This document shows, piece by piece, positions 9,932 through 19,499 of a stretch of 64,000 nucleotides of DNA (its first letter is position 1; each line of letters starts with the position of its first letter). The notes beneath the pieces are model-generated. The model worked only from the letters and a program-made list of their open reading frames with translations, was not told the origin of the DNA and did no database searches. The DNA comes from Methylotenera versatilis 301 (GTDB lineage: Bacteria > Pseudomonadota > Gammaproteobacteria > Burkholderiales > Methylophilaceae), in assembly GCF_000093025.1 (NCBI RefSeq), contig NC_014207.1:2542001-2606000 (forward strand). The letters are read 5' to 3'. The position numbers and the translations under genes are program-made.

Positions 9932-10881
9932 CACAGCCCAAGGAAAGCACTTACCAGAAATCCGCGCCTTGGCTTAAGCATAAAGAGCGTAGCAATATGC
10001 TTTTGCTGCGCATGATGAGCTGGATATCGCTGCGCTTAGGCCGTCGCGCTGGCCGCTTGGTACTGCATTTAATTGCGCTTTATTTTGTATTGTTTGCGCC
10101 CGTTAGCCGACGTGCATCTTTAGGCTATTTGCCGCGGGCGTTAGGTCGACCAGCCACTTTGGTAGACCTGTACAAACATTTTTTCTGTTTTGCCTCTACC
10201 ATCCACGATCGCATTTATCTTATTAATCGCCGTTACGATTTATTCGATATCGACATTCAAGGTAAGGATGTTATCCATCCTTTAATAGAAGCTAACAAAG
10301 GTGTACTCCTCATGGGCGCACATCTTGGCAGTTTTGAAGTGATGCGCGCTATTGGACGGCAACTACCTGGCCTAAAAGTGGCGATGGTCATGCATGAAGA
10401 TAATGCCCAGAAGATTAACTCCATACTTTCCGCTATCAACCCGGAAGCCTCTATGGACGTTATCCCTTTGGGACATATCGATTCCATGCTGCAAGTACAG
10501 CAGCGGCTGGATGAAGGCATGCTGGTTGGAATGTTATCAGATCGCACACTAGGCGATGAACCTATGGCACAGGTAGAGCTTTTGGGAGCGAACGCTGCAA
10601 TTCCCACCGGACCATTTCGCATGGCGGCTTTACTACGTCGCCCAGTGGTATTCATGGTTGGTTTGTATATGGGTGGTAATCGCTACCAAATACATTTTGA
10701 AACGCTGGCTGATTTTGCCGAAATACCGCGCGGACAGCGCGACGAAGCGGTAGATGCTGCGATTGCCCGCTATACCGAGTTACTGAATCGCTACACTCGT
10801 TTAGCGCCTTATAATTGGTTTAACTTTTTTGATTACTGGCAATCGGTGCCAGCCTCATTAAGTGAAAAGGGTCATCAATGA
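9928..10881 (+). CDS. LpxL/HtrB-type lysophospholipid acyltransferase
   Basis: A 317-aa acyltransferase of the lipid A late-acyltransferase family. GAHLGSFEVM carries the H-x4-E catalytic motif; a hydrophobic anchor lies at about residues 30-55. Members in aryl-polyene clusters are thought to attach the polyene or a fatty acid to the lipid anchor at the inner membrane. It overlaps the dehydratase by 4 bases. Confidence 0.82.
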   Translation: MTQPKESTYQKSAPWLKHKERSNMLLLRMMSWISLRLGRRAGRLVLHLIALYFVLFAPVSRRASLGYLPRALGRPATLVDLYKHFFCFASTIHDRIYLINRRYDLFDIDIQGKDVIHPLIEANKGVLLMGAHLGSFEVMRAIGRQLPGLKVAMVMHEDNAQKINSILSAINPEASMDVIPLGHIDSMLQVQQRLDEGMLVGMLSDRTLGDEPMAQVELLGANAAIPTGPFRMAALLRRPVVFMVGLYMGGNRYQIHFETLADFAEIPRGQRDEAVDAAIARYTELLNRYTRLAPYNWFNFFDYWQSVPASLSEKGHQ

Positions 10882-10897
10882 AAGAGTTCTCACATTC

Positions 10898-11485
10898 ATG
10901 AATAATCGCCTTTTAAGTCTTTGCCTTTTGTTATGCAGTCTATGGGCTGTTGCCACCACTAGCCATGCAGAAAGTACTTGGGACTTAGACCAACTCATGC
11001 AATCTTTGGCTACCGCTAAAAACGGCCATGCCAGTTTTATCGAGAAAAAGTCTATCGCGATACTGGATAAACCCGTGGAGTCATCGGGCGAGTTGTTCTA
11101 CACCGCACCAGACCGCTTGGAAAAGCGCACGCTGAAACCCAAGGCCGAAAGCATGGTGCTGGATAAAGATAAGTTAATTCTGGAGCAACGCGGCAAAAAG
11201 CATGTACTGTCACTTCAAAGCTACCCTGAAATAGCTGCGTTTATTGACAGCATACGTGGCACACTGGCTGGTGACCGCAAAGCCTTGGAGCGTACTTATA
11301 AATTAAACATGTCAGGTACTCAGCAGGACTGGGATCTGAGCCTGTTACCGCTGGAAGATAAAATGAAAAAGGTCGTCACCAGCATCAATATTAGCGGTGA
11401 TGACAACATGCTGAAAACCATAGAAATCAAACAGGCAGATGGCGATAGCTCAGTCATGATCATCACGCCAATACCTGCGCCCTAA
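10898..11485 (+). CDS. LolA-like periplasmic lipoprotein/lipid carrier
   Basis: A LolA-fold protein (195 aa from this start) with signal peptide ending near SHAES. The frame opens at a GTG at 10862 but the ATG at 10898 is preferred because the signal peptide then begins MNNRLLSLCLLL. The body (ELFYTAPDRLEKRTLKP) matches the LolA/outer-membrane carrier family. Together with the MMPL exporter downstream it probably ferries the lipid-linked pigment across the periplasm to the outer membrane; this role is inferred from context. Confidence 0.82.
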   Translation: MNNRLLSLCLLLCSLWAVATTSHAESTWDLDQLMQSLATAKNGHASFIEKKSIAILDKPVESSGELFYTAPDRLEKRTLKPKAESMVLDKDKLILEQRGKKHVLSLQSYPEIAAFIDSIRGTLAGDRKALERTYKLNMSGTQQDWDLSLLPLEDKMKKVVTSINISGDDNMLKTIEIKQADGDSSVMIITPIPAP

Positions 11486-11514
11486 TATCGCAGCTTTTCC
11501 AGATCAGCTTACTC

Positions 11515-13911
11515 GTGAATCCAAAACCACCACACTTATCCCAGCTACTATCTAGGCTAAGCCGTTGCAGCACGGCCATCATCATATGGCTACTGATGAT
11601 AGTCGCTAGCCTAGTCATTATCAGCCGCAGTCACTTTACCGCCGACTTATCCGCATTCCTACCTAGCAACCCCACGGCGGAACAGCAATTGCTGATGGAT
11701 CAGCTCAAGGATGGGTTGGCATCGCGTTTGATATTAGTCGGCATAGAAGGGGCTGACCCAAGCACCCGCGCTGTGCTATCTAAAACCATTGCAAAAAACC
11801 TGCGTAGTAACTCCGCCTTTGTTAGTGTGAATAACGGCGAAGCGATCACCACAGAACGTGACCGCGCTTATCTGTTCAATAATCGTTATCTGTTAAGTCA
11901 GGCGGTCACACCTGAACACTTCAGCATAGATGGGTTGCATATCGCCATCAGCGACAGCATAGATCAGATTGCTTCGCCCGCGGGCTTGCTAATAAAATCG
12001 CTACTGCCGCATGACCCAACGGGTGAAATGCTGCAACTCTTGGATGCAATGAATGCCAGTAACAAACCCGAGCTTGTAGAAGGTGCTTGGGCTTCACGCG
12101 ATGGCAATACGGCCTTACTGTTACTGCAAACGAGCGCTGTAGGCTCGGATACTGATGCACAAAAACAGGCGATGCAATTTATTCAAAATGAATTCGACCA
12201 AGCAGCAAAATGTATAATAGCCAAGCCACGGCCCACATTACTCATGACTGGTCCTGGCGTGTTTTCAGTCGTTGCGCGCGACACCATCAAAAGCCAAGTG
12301 CGCATCATATTTATTGTCAGCACTGTATTAATCGCTCTGCTGCTGTTAGCCGTCTATAGATCGCTCACCGCATTGCTATTGGGCTTCTTGCCTGTAGCTA
12401 CTGGCATACTCGCTGGCATTGCCTCCGTAAGCCTGTGGTTTGGCGTGGTGCATGGCATTACATTAGGTTTTGGTACCGCATTGATAGGTGAAGCGGTCGA
12501 TTACTCCATCTACCTGTTCATGCAATCGGACCAAACTGGCAATAAAGAGCAGGATCGCAAAAAGTGGATTCAACTGGTATGGCCTACGGTGAGGCTAGGC
12601 GTGCTGACTTCCGTATTCGGCTTTGCCGCGCTACTGTTATCAGGCTTTCCCGGTTTAGCACAGTTGGGTTTATATTCAGTAGCAGGCTTGGTTGCCGCAG
12701 CTGCGATGACACGCTATGTTTTGCCTTCTCTGTTGCCAGCGAATTTTAGTATTAGGGATGTCAGCAATGCCGGGTTAAAATTATCCCATTACGCGCAGCT
12801 AGCTCGTAGCTTACGTTGGCCTGCGATTATATTGGTGGCCGCTTCCAGCGTCATCGTATACCAGCATCACAATCATTTATGGAATACTGAGCTTGCTGCG
12901 CTAAGCCCGGTATCGGCAGCTGACCAAGCGCTAGATGCTAGATTGCGTGCAGGCATGGGAGCACCTGATGTCCGTTATGTAGTCGTTGTCACTGGGGATA
13001 GTCAGGATACGGTACTCAGTAATACTGAAAAAGTATCAGCAGCTTTACAAGGTTTGGTGGATAAAGGATTACTCAGCAGTTTCGACAGCGCCAGCCACTA
13101 CCTGCCGAGTCTAGCGACACAGCAAGCACGTTTAGCGAGCTTGCCCACGCCTGCTGAATTAAAACCCAGATTAACCGTTGCGGTCAAAGGTTTACCTGTA
13201 CAGGCTTCTGTATTCACTCCATTTTTAACGGATATGGAAGCTGCACGAAGTAAGCCATTATTACAACGTAATGATTTACAAGGCACCTCAATGGCGATGG
13301 CTGTTGATGCTATGCTACTACAACAAGGTCAGCATTGGAGTTCACTGATTCCGCTCACAGCCCCGGAAAGCGGTAGTATTGATGTGGCAAACGTACAGGT
13401 GACACTTGATCAAGCAAAGGTTAAAAATACCTTATTTGTCGATATGAAAGCTGAATCCAACCGCCTATATTCAGGCTATATGCAGGAAGCTATTTTGTTA
13501 TCGCTCGTGGGAGTAGTGGCGATTATCGTACTGCTGCTTTTTGTGCTGCGTTCGCCATTGCGTGTATTGGCAGTTACTGCGCCACTGGTTGCCGCAGTGC
13601 TCACCGTCATGGCTGGGTTAGCCTTATTCGGTCAACAACTCATCATTCTACATTTGATAGGCTTGTTGTTGATTGTGGCTATCGGTTCTAACTATGCATT
13701 ATTCTTCAACCCGATAATTAAACAGGGCATGTCAGAGATTTCACCCTGTACTTACGCCTCATTGGTGTTTGCCAATGTTGCCACTGTACTCGGCTTCGGT
13801 TTGTTGGCTTTTTCCAGCGTGCCCGTGTTGCAGGCGATGGGTGTAACTGTTGCCCCCGGAGTGATTCTGGCATTGCTTTTCTCGGCCGTTTTTGCACACA
13901 GTAAAGGCTAA
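11515..13911 (+). CDS. MMPL/RND-family lipid exporter
   Basis: A 798-aa inner-membrane protein with the duplicated MMPL layout: one TM helix, a periplasmic domain (about 45-250), five TM helices, a second TM-plus-loop repeat and a final TM bundle. Such exporters (COG4258) are standard in aryl-polyene and xanthomonadin loci and are thought to flip the lipid-pigment. GTG start, 29 bases after the LolA-like gene. No Walker motifs are seen, as expected for a proton-driven pump. Confidence 0.85.
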   Translation: MNPKPPHLSQLLSRLSRCSTAIIIWLLMIVASLVIISRSHFTADLSAFLPSNPTAEQQLLMDQLKDGLASRLILVGIEGADPSTRAVLSKTIAKNLRSNSAFVSVNNGEAITTERDRAYLFNNRYLLSQAVTPEHFSIDGLHIAISDSIDQIASPAGLLIKSLLPHDPTGEMLQLLDAMNASNKPELVEGAWASRDGNTALLLLQTSAVGSDTDAQKQAMQFIQNEFDQAAKCIIAKPRPTLLMTGPGVFSVVARDTIKSQVRIIFIVSTVLIALLLLAVYRSLTALLLGFLPVATGILAGIASVSLWFGVVHGITLGFGTALIGEAVDYSIYLFMQSDQTGNKEQDRKKWIQLVWPTVRLGVLTSVFGFAALLLSGFPGLAQLGLYSVAGLVAAAAMTRYVLPSLLPANFSIRDVSNAGLKLSHYAQLARSLRWPAIILVAASSVIVYQHHNHLWNTELAALSPVSAADQALDARLRAGMGAPDVRYVVVVTGDSQDTVLSNTEKVSAALQGLVDKGLLSSFDSASHYLPSLATQQARLASLPTPAELKPRLTVAVKGLPVQASVFTPFLTDMEAARSKPLLQRNDLQGTSMAMAVDAMLLQQGQHWSSLIPLTAPESGSIDVANVQVTLDQAKVKNTLFVDMKAESNRLYSGYMQEAILLSLVGVVAIIVLLLFVLRSPLRVLAVTAPLVAAVLTVMAGLALFGQQLIILHLIGLLLIVAIGSNYALFFNPIIKQGMSEISPCTYASLVFANVATVLGFGLLAFSSVPVLQAMGVTVAPGVILALLFSAVFAHSKG

Positions 13912-13916
13912 ACTCG

Positions 13917-14582
13917 ATGCGACACATCATTGATTTAGCGAATGCTGGCAAAAGAGCCAATACGCTTATCATTCTGCTTCCTGGTGCCAACCATCTGCCG
14001 GAGGATTTTGTTACGCAAGGTTTTGTAAGTACAGTGAGGCAACGTCAATTAGATATCGACCTAGTCATGCCGGAATTAGCGTTTGACCAGATTGCCAATC
14101 AAAGCGTATTACGAAAAATCCACGAAACAGTGATGCAACCTTATAGCACTTTGGGCTATCGAAACATTTGGATAGCGGGGATTTCCATCGGCGGTTATGT
14201 GGCAATCGCCTATGCACATCGCTATCCTGAGCAAGTGAATGGCTTACTGCTGTTAGCACCTTATCCAGGCAACCGCATCACCACTAGTGAAGTCGCGTTA
14301 GCAGGAGGTGTTAAAGCATGGGCACCTGATGCCATTCCAGATGACGATACAGAACGTGGTAATTGGTACTGGTTAAAAAACAATACGGACACTACCAATG
14401 TCAATCCTACAGAAGTACATCTAGGCTATGGGGCAGATGATAGATTTTCAGAGGGCATTGCAATGATGGCGCAGACACTGCCTGAGGAATATGTAGATAA
14501 GATTTCAGGTGGCCATGTGTGGCCGGTTTGGCAACAGTTATGGCAAAATTTTCTGGACAAAAGATTTAGTGCTAAATCATGA
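13917..14582 (+). CDS. Alpha/beta hydrolase in the pigment operon
   Basis: A 221-aa serine hydrolase-like protein. The nucleophile elbow is GISIGG, with a candidate acid in YGADDRF and the His in SGGHVWPVW, so the triad looks complete. Substrate unknown. Aryl-polyene clusters usually encode a small hotdog thioesterase, which is not seen here, so this protein might release or edit the acyl chain instead; that is inference. It begins 5 bases after the exporter and overlaps the next gene by ATGA. Confidence 0.75.
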   Translation: MRHIIDLANAGKRANTLIILLPGANHLPEDFVTQGFVSTVRQRQLDIDLVMPELAFDQIANQSVLRKIHETVMQPYSTLGYRNIWIAGISIGGYVAIAYAHRYPEQVNGLLLLAPYPGNRITTSEVALAGGVKAWAPDAIPDDDTERGNWYWLKNNTDTTNVNPTEVHLGYGADDRFSEGIAMMAQTLPEEYVDKISGGHVWPVWQQLWQNFLDKRFSAKS

Positions 14583-15406
14583 AGAACGTTCTAGCAACTA
14601 ATACTCAAGTAAGGAATTGGCAACCTACTTTATTGATTAAAATTTCAGTCATTCTGCATGTCGTATTATTGGCAGCTCTACTCGCAGCGCCCCAGCTCTG
14701 GCATTGGCTACTGGCTATTTTTATTGCCAATCAATTAGTTATCTCTGTAGTTGGGCTGTTGCCGCGCAGCAATTGGCTAGGTCCAAATTGGACGAAACTA
14801 CCGCAAGCCGCGACGCGTCGTCATGAAATTGCGCTTACCATTGATGATGGCCCGAATCCACTAGTAACCCGACCAGTGCTTGAGATTTTAGACCGTTACC
14901 AAGTTAAAGCCACATTTTTTCAAATTGGTGAACATGCAATGCAACACCCTGAACTCTGCCGCGAGATCATAGAACGTGGGCATGCTATTGAGAACCATAG
15001 CCAGCGCCATAAGCTATACTTTTCGCTTATGGGTTCAAACGGCATCATGCGTGAAATCACCGATGGCCAAGAGACTTTAAGCCGCATTACTGGTATACGG
15101 CCAAAGTTTTTTCGTGCGCCCGCTGGTTTACGCAACCCATTCCTAGAGCCCGTATTGAGCCGTTTAGGTTTAATACTTGTGAGCTGGTCTGTACGTGCTT
15201 TTGATACACAAATCACAGATACAGAAAAAGTTAAGAAAACACTGATCTCAGGTTTGAAGCCAGGAGCTATCATCCTCTTGCATGACGGCAATGCTGCACG
15301 CAGCAAAACCAATGTGCCTATCATTATTGCCGTGTTGCCTGATTTATTAGAGGCCGCACGAGCAAAAGGTTTACATTTTGTCACTCTGGCTGAAGCCGCA
15401 GCTTGA
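14579..15406 (+). CDS. Membrane-anchored polysaccharide deacetylase (NodB) family protein
   Basis: A 275-aa protein with two N-terminal hydrophobic segments (about residues 20-62) and a NodB homology domain. Motifs seen are TIDDGPNP (metal-binding and base Asp), ENHSQRH (zinc HxxxH), RAPAGLRNP and LHDG, so it should be an active zinc-dependent deacetylase. Its target could be a sugar attached by the nearby glycosyltransferase or an N-acyl group of the lipid anchor. Translationally coupled to the hydrolase (4-base overlap). Confidence 0.82.
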   Translation: MKNVLATNTQVRNWQPTLLIKISVILHVVLLAALLAAPQLWHWLLAIFIANQLVISVVGLLPRSNWLGPNWTKLPQAATRRHEIALTIDDGPNPLVTRPVLEILDRYQVKATFFQIGEHAMQHPELCREIIERGHAIENHSQRHKLYFSLMGSNGIMREITDGQETLSRITGIRPKFFRAPAGLRNPFLEPVLSRLGLILVSWSVRAFDTQITDTEKVKKTLISGLKPGAIILLHDGNAARSKTNVPIIIAVLPDLLEAARAKGLHFVTLAEAAA

Positions 15407-15411
15407 TAATG

Positions 15412-15440
15412 ATTACAATAATTTTGCAGTGGGTTATACT
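15412..15440 (+). promoter_or_regulatory. Possible internal promoter for the second half of the pigment operon
   Basis: ATTACA (15412-15417), 17-base spacer, TATACT (15435-15440), in the only sizeable gap (78 bases) inside the plus-strand run. A sigma70-like match by eye only. Confidence 0.4.
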
Positions 15441-15484
15441 CAAATCATGTTCGATATTCTGCAGTTAAAGAAAGCCTCTATTTT

Positions 15485-16696
15485 TTGAAACCGTTACTAC
15501 TCTCACACTTCACTGTCACTAGCTGTATAGGCAAAGGTCTGATGCAAACCTTAGACGCGTTACGGCAATGTCGAAAGACCCTCAAACCTTGTGATTTTGA
15601 AACTGTAGACTTATCTACTTTCATTGGAGAGGTTGAAGGCGTAAATGACGTGAAAATGCATGCTGGCATGACAGAGTATGACTGCCGCAATAACCGCTTG
15701 GCGCAACTCGGGCTAGAGCAGGATGGCTTCAGTGAAGCCGTGAATGCTGCCGCTGCGAAATATGGGCATGATCGCATAGGCGTATTTTTGGGTACCAGCA
15801 CATCTGGAATATTGGAAACCGAGCTGGCTTTCCGTCATCGGGATATAACCACTGGGGCGCTACCCGAAGATTTTATCTACAATAAAACCCAGAACACTTA
15901 CTCAGTGACAGATTTTACTCGACAATATTTTAAGCTAGCAGGACCTGCAGTGGTAGTGTCATCTGCCTGCTCTTCTAGCGCCAAGGTTTTCAGCGTAGCA
16001 AGGCGCATGATAGAAGCTGGCTTAATTGATGCCGCTATCGTTGGCGGTGTCGACTCCCTATGTTTAACGACGCTATATGGGTTCAACTCATTAGGGCTGC
16101 TATCAACCCAAGCCTGTCGCCCATACGACATCACACGAGACGGCATCTCTATTGGCGAGGCTGCAGCTTTCGCCTTGCTTGAGCGACCATCAGCGGATAT
16201 TGATAATGACGCAATACTATTGCTGGGCATTGGCGAATCTAGCGATGCTTATCATATGTCATCGCCACATCCAGATGGGCTAGGTGCAAAAATAGCCATG
16301 CAGCAGGCACTGCAAAGCGCTAATTTGGATCCATCTGATATCGATTACATCAACCTGCATGGCACTGCTACCCTCAGTAACGATGCAGCTGAAGCCAAGG
16401 CTGTCAGTGCCGTATTCAATAATCCCGTGCCGTGCAGCTCAAGCAAAGGCGCAACTGGGCATACACTTGGCGCTGCTGGGGCAGTTGAAGCAGTAATCTG
16501 CGCACTGGCATTGCAGCATGGACTCATTCCTAGCGGGCTTAATACCCAAGAAGTAGATACAGAACTAAATCTGGATTACCGGTTAGAGAATCAACAGCTC
16601 GCTCTAAAGCATGTCATGAGCAATTCATTCGGTTTTGGCGGTACTAACTGCAGCCTTATTTTTGGACTTGCTGGTAGTCTAGGAGTCGCTAATTGA
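15485..16696 (+). CDS. Beta-ketoacyl-ACP synthase, active KS (ApeO-like)
   Basis: A 403-aa thiolase-fold ketosynthase with a complete Cys-His-His triad: C162 in SSACSSSA, H292 in NLHGTAT and H326 in GATGHTLG. It should condense malonyl-ACP with the growing chain. In the studied pathway the active KS pairs with a chain-length-factor-like partner; the next gene fits that partner and overlaps it by 4 bases. The start is TTG with a weak ribosome binding site, and no better in-frame start is visible. Confidence 0.88.
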   Translation: MKPLLLSHFTVTSCIGKGLMQTLDALRQCRKTLKPCDFETVDLSTFIGEVEGVNDVKMHAGMTEYDCRNNRLAQLGLEQDGFSEAVNAAAAKYGHDRIGVFLGTSTSGILETELAFRHRDITTGALPEDFIYNKTQNTYSVTDFTRQYFKLAGPAVVVSSACSSSAKVFSVARRMIEAGLIDAAIVGGVDSLCLTTLYGFNSLGLLSTQACRPYDITRDGISIGEAAAFALLERPSADIDNDAILLLGIGESSDAYHMSSPHPDGLGAKIAMQQALQSANLDPSDIDYINLHGTATLSNDAAEAKAVSAVFNNPVPCSSSKGATGHTLGAAGAVEAVICALALQHGLIPSGLNTQEVDTELNLDYRLENQQLALKHVMSNSFGFGGTNCSLIFGLAGSLGVAN

Positions 16697-17493
16697 CCAC
16701 TAAACTCACAGCTTATATTGAAGGCATTGGCCTGATAGGTCCGGGCTTGAATGACTGGGCAAGTGGTCGCCAGATACTGGCTGGTCAACAACCTTACCAA
16801 TCAGCCAAAACTATCATTCCTACACCCGAACTATTGCCTGCTGCTGAACGCAGGCGCGCAAGCAATATCGTCAAGTTGACATTAGCCACTTCACTGCAAG
16901 CAATTGTCGAAGCAGGATTACAAGATGAAAACCTGCCTAGTGTATTTTCTTTCTCAAATGGTGATGGCCTTAATTGCCATACAATCTGCGAAATGCTGGC
17001 CTCTGATGATAGGGAGATATCGCCGACGCGTTTTCATAACTCCGTACATAACGCTACTGCAGGTTATTGGAGCATCGCCACCAAAACCATGGCGACGTCC
17101 TCAGTGCTATGTGCCTATGACGCCAGTTTTGGCGCAGGTTTATTAGATGCATTAACGCAAGTAACAGTAGATGGTACACGCTGTATCTTAATGGCAAGTG
17201 ACACCCCTTATCCTGAACCAATGTTCAGCAAACGGCCTATTCCCGATAATTGCGGTATTGCGCTGGTGATTGCACCACAGCAAAGTGAGAAAAGTATCGC
17301 GCAGATTCAAGTAAGTCTTACTCATGACGAAGCTTTTAAATTTACAGATGCTGTGCTGGAAACCTTACGCATCGCTATCCCGTCTGCACGCGGCTTGCCT
17401 CTATTACAACTGATCGCAAAAGGACAAGCTAACAGCGTTGTGCTGGATTACCTTGATGATTTACGTTTAAGAGTTGAGGTGAAGTCTTGCTGA
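16693..17493 (+). CDS. KS-like chain length factor (ApeC-like)
   Basis: A 266-aa short ketosynthase-type protein. The region corresponding to the KS nucleophile (SSVLCAYDASFGAG) lacks the usual ACSS cysteine context, and the His motifs of the C-terminal half are absent, so it is probably non-catalytic. This fits the ApeC type subunit that pairs with the ApeO-type KS to set chain length. TTG start overlapping the previous stop (TTGA). Confidence 0.8.
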   Translation: MTTKLTAYIEGIGLIGPGLNDWASGRQILAGQQPYQSAKTIIPTPELLPAAERRRASNIVKLTLATSLQAIVEAGLQDENLPSVFSFSNGDGLNCHTICEMLASDDREISPTRFHNSVHNATAGYWSIATKTMATSSVLCAYDASFGAGLLDALTQVTVDGTRCILMASDTPYPEPMFSKRPIPDNCGIALVIAPQQSEKSIAQIQVSLTHDEAFKFTDAVLETLRIAIPSARGLPLLQLIAKGQANSVVLDYLDDLRLRVEVKSC

Positions 17494-17939
17494 ATCAGTT
17501 GCTAGATAAAGTATGGATTGCGAACCATATCCCGCATCAGGGTGATATGTGCTTACTTGATAGCGTACTAACTTGGGATCAGACAAATATTAAGTGTATT
17601 GCAGTCAGCCACCGTAATACAGACAATCCACTGCGCGCGCATGATCAGCTTGGTATCGCCTGTGGTATAGAATATGCCGCGCAGGCAATGGCGGTCCATG
17701 GTGCATTATCTGCTGCTACAGATAGCCCACGCCCAAAGGTTGGCTACTTGGTGAGTGTGCGCAGTGTGAATATGTACGCCACTCGTCTGGATGACATCTC
17801 CGCAGACTTACAGGTAAACGCAAGCTGTATGATGGCGAACGAAAGTAATATGCTATATGAATTTAGCGTGAGTGCGAATGACCAAGTGCTGCTAGAAGGT
17901 AGAGCAGCTGTGGTATTAAACGCTGAGTCTCTAAAATAG
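17487..17939 (+). CDS. Hotdog dehydratase partner (ApeP-like)
   Basis: A 150-aa hotdog protein with IPHQGDMCLLD and GIEYAAQAMAVHG, the pattern of ApeP-type 3-hydroxyacyl-ACP dehydratases in aryl-polyene clusters. It likely forms the working dehydratase with the 9596-9931 product. A TTG start with GAGGTGA just upstream (inside the preceding gene) fixes the start; the two genes overlap by 7 bases. Confidence 0.85.
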   Translation: MLNQLLDKVWIANHIPHQGDMCLLDSVLTWDQTNIKCIAVSHRNTDNPLRAHDQLGIACGIEYAAQAMAVHGALSAATDSPRPKVGYLVSVRSVNMYATRLDDISADLQVNASCMMANESNMLYEFSVSANDQVLLEGRAAVVLNAESLK

Positions 17940-17981
17940 AACTACGGCAATTGAGCCATTAAAATTGATTCTGGAAAACAC

Positions 17982-18701
17982 ATGAAAAGAGCTTTAGTCA
18001 CTGGGGGCAGCGGTGGCATTGGCGCTGCGATTTGCCGACGTCTAGCCGCGGATGGTTGTTATGTGTATATCCATGCGAACAATGGTATTGAGACTGCAAC
18101 CCAACTTGCAGCAGAGATTAATGCAGCGGGCGGCAGTGCCACCGTGTTGCAATTTGATGTGACTGACCAAGCAGCCGTGAATGCCGCCCTTAGTCCATTG
18201 GTAGAAAATGAGCCCATTCAGATTTTGATCAACAATGCTGGCATCCATGATGATGCGGTATTTCCGGGGATGAGTTCAGCACAGTGGCATCGCGTCATAG
18301 ACGTATCAGTGCACGGCTTTTTCAATGTCACCCAACCTTTGATGATGCCCATGATACGCAGCCGTTGGGGGCGCATTATCAATGTGTCGTCCATCTCCGG
18401 CATTACGGGCAACCGGGGCCAGACTAACTATTCCGCAGCCAAGGGCGCATTGAACGCAGCGACTAAATCCTTATCCCAAGAAGTCGCAAGCCGTGGTATT
18501 ACTGTCAATGCAGTTGCGCCTGGCATCATTGAAACAAGCATGAGTGAAAGTACATTTGATGCGCAGGCAATTGCCAATATGGTACCTATGAAACGCGCTG
18601 GCACGGCCAAAGAAGTGGCAGATTTAGTGAGCTTTCTAGCTTCAGATCAATCAACTTATATTACCGGGCAAATTATCTCTATCAATGGCGGAATGATTTA
18701 A
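17982..18701 (+). CDS. 3-oxoacyl-ACP reductase, FabG-type SDR (ApeQ-like)
   Basis: A 239-aa short-chain dehydrogenase. The NAD(P) loop is TGGSGGIG, with NNAG, the catalytic Ser in VSSISG and YSAAK (Tyr-x3-Lys). It reduces the 3-keto group before dehydration in each polyene extension. Last gene of the plus-strand operon; only 45 bases separate it from the convergent glycosyltransferase gene, with no clear terminator between. Confidence 0.9.
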   Translation: MKRALVTGGSGGIGAAICRRLAADGCYVYIHANNGIETATQLAAEINAAGGSATVLQFDVTDQAAVNAALSPLVENEPIQILINNAGIHDDAVFPGMSSAQWHRVIDVSVHGFFNVTQPLMMPMIRSRWGRIINVSSISGITGNRGQTNYSAAKGALNAATKSLSQEVASRGITVNAVAPGIIETSMSESTFDAQAIANMVPMKRAGTAKEVADLVSFLASDQSTYITGQIISINGGMI

Positions 18702-18746
18702 CGCTTTAATATTGTTGCAGGCTTGTTAAACCCTAAGTAAATCCAG

Positions 18747-19499
18747 CTAAAAACGCCGTATCAATAGGATCGGCAATCGCAAAACGAATCCTAGGAACAG
18801 TCGCGTATACATCCAAGTGAGTAATATATTGTCGCGCAAGTAGCGAAAATGAGAAACGCCACCTTCATCAGTACTAAAGTAGCGTACTGGCGCAGGCAAA
18901 TTCACCACTTTGACGCCGCGCCAGCTTAGCCGCACGGCAGCTTCGGGGTCAAAATCAAAGTGGCGCATCCAAGGATTGAAGCGCATCACTTTTCTGAGGG
19001 GCTCGATAGGATAAACACGAAATCCAAATAGCGAATCACCAATCCCTCCTCCCAGTGTTTCTAGGTTCGCCCACCAGTTGGATATTTTGCGGCCCTGCAC
19101 GCGAATATTGGGCGCACTGGCATCAAAAATCGGCTTTCCTAGCACCATAACCTCAGGATTTTTTATGGACTCATCCATAAACTGTGGTATCAAATCCGCA
19201 GGATGCTGCCCATCAGAATCCATAGTCAGGACATGTGTAAAGCTCTCGGCAGAGGCAATATGAAGCCCGTGCAGAACAGCAGCACCCTTACCTTGATTGT
19301 GCGGTATATGAATTACTCGCAAACCATTATCTGAATTCGCCATCTCCTGCAAAGTGATTTCAGAACCATCGGTGCTGCCATCGATGATGACCCAGACTGG
19401 GTTCCAGAATTGGCGAGCAGTGCGCACAGTTTCATAGACTTTGACGCCTGGGTTGTAGCTGGGAATAAGGACGATATGTGTCTTCGAAGGACTGATCAT
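18747..19499 (-). CDS. Family 2 glycosyltransferase
   Basis: A 250-aa GT-A fold enzyme with N-terminal HIVLIPSYNPG and the metal-binding MDSDGQHPAD, resembling dolichol-phosphate-mannose synthase-like GT2 proteins. A C-terminal hydrophobic stretch suggests membrane association. GT2 enzymes recur in aryl-polyene/xanthomonadin loci and may add the sugar that links the pigment to lipid. Last of three genes overlapping by 4 bases each. Confidence 0.85.
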   Translation of the reverse strand: MISPSKTHIVLIPSYNPGVKVYETVRTARQFWNPVWVIIDGSTDGSEITLQEMANSDNGLRVIHIPHNQGKGAAVLHGLHIASAESFTHVLTMDSDGQHPADLIPQFMDESIKNPEVMVLGKPIFDASAPNIRVQGRKISNWWANLETLGGGIGDSLFGFRVYPIEPLRKVMRFNPWMRHFDFDPEAAVRLSWRGVKVVNLPAPVRYFSTDEGGVSHFRYLRDNILLTWMYTRLFLGFVLRLPILLIRRF

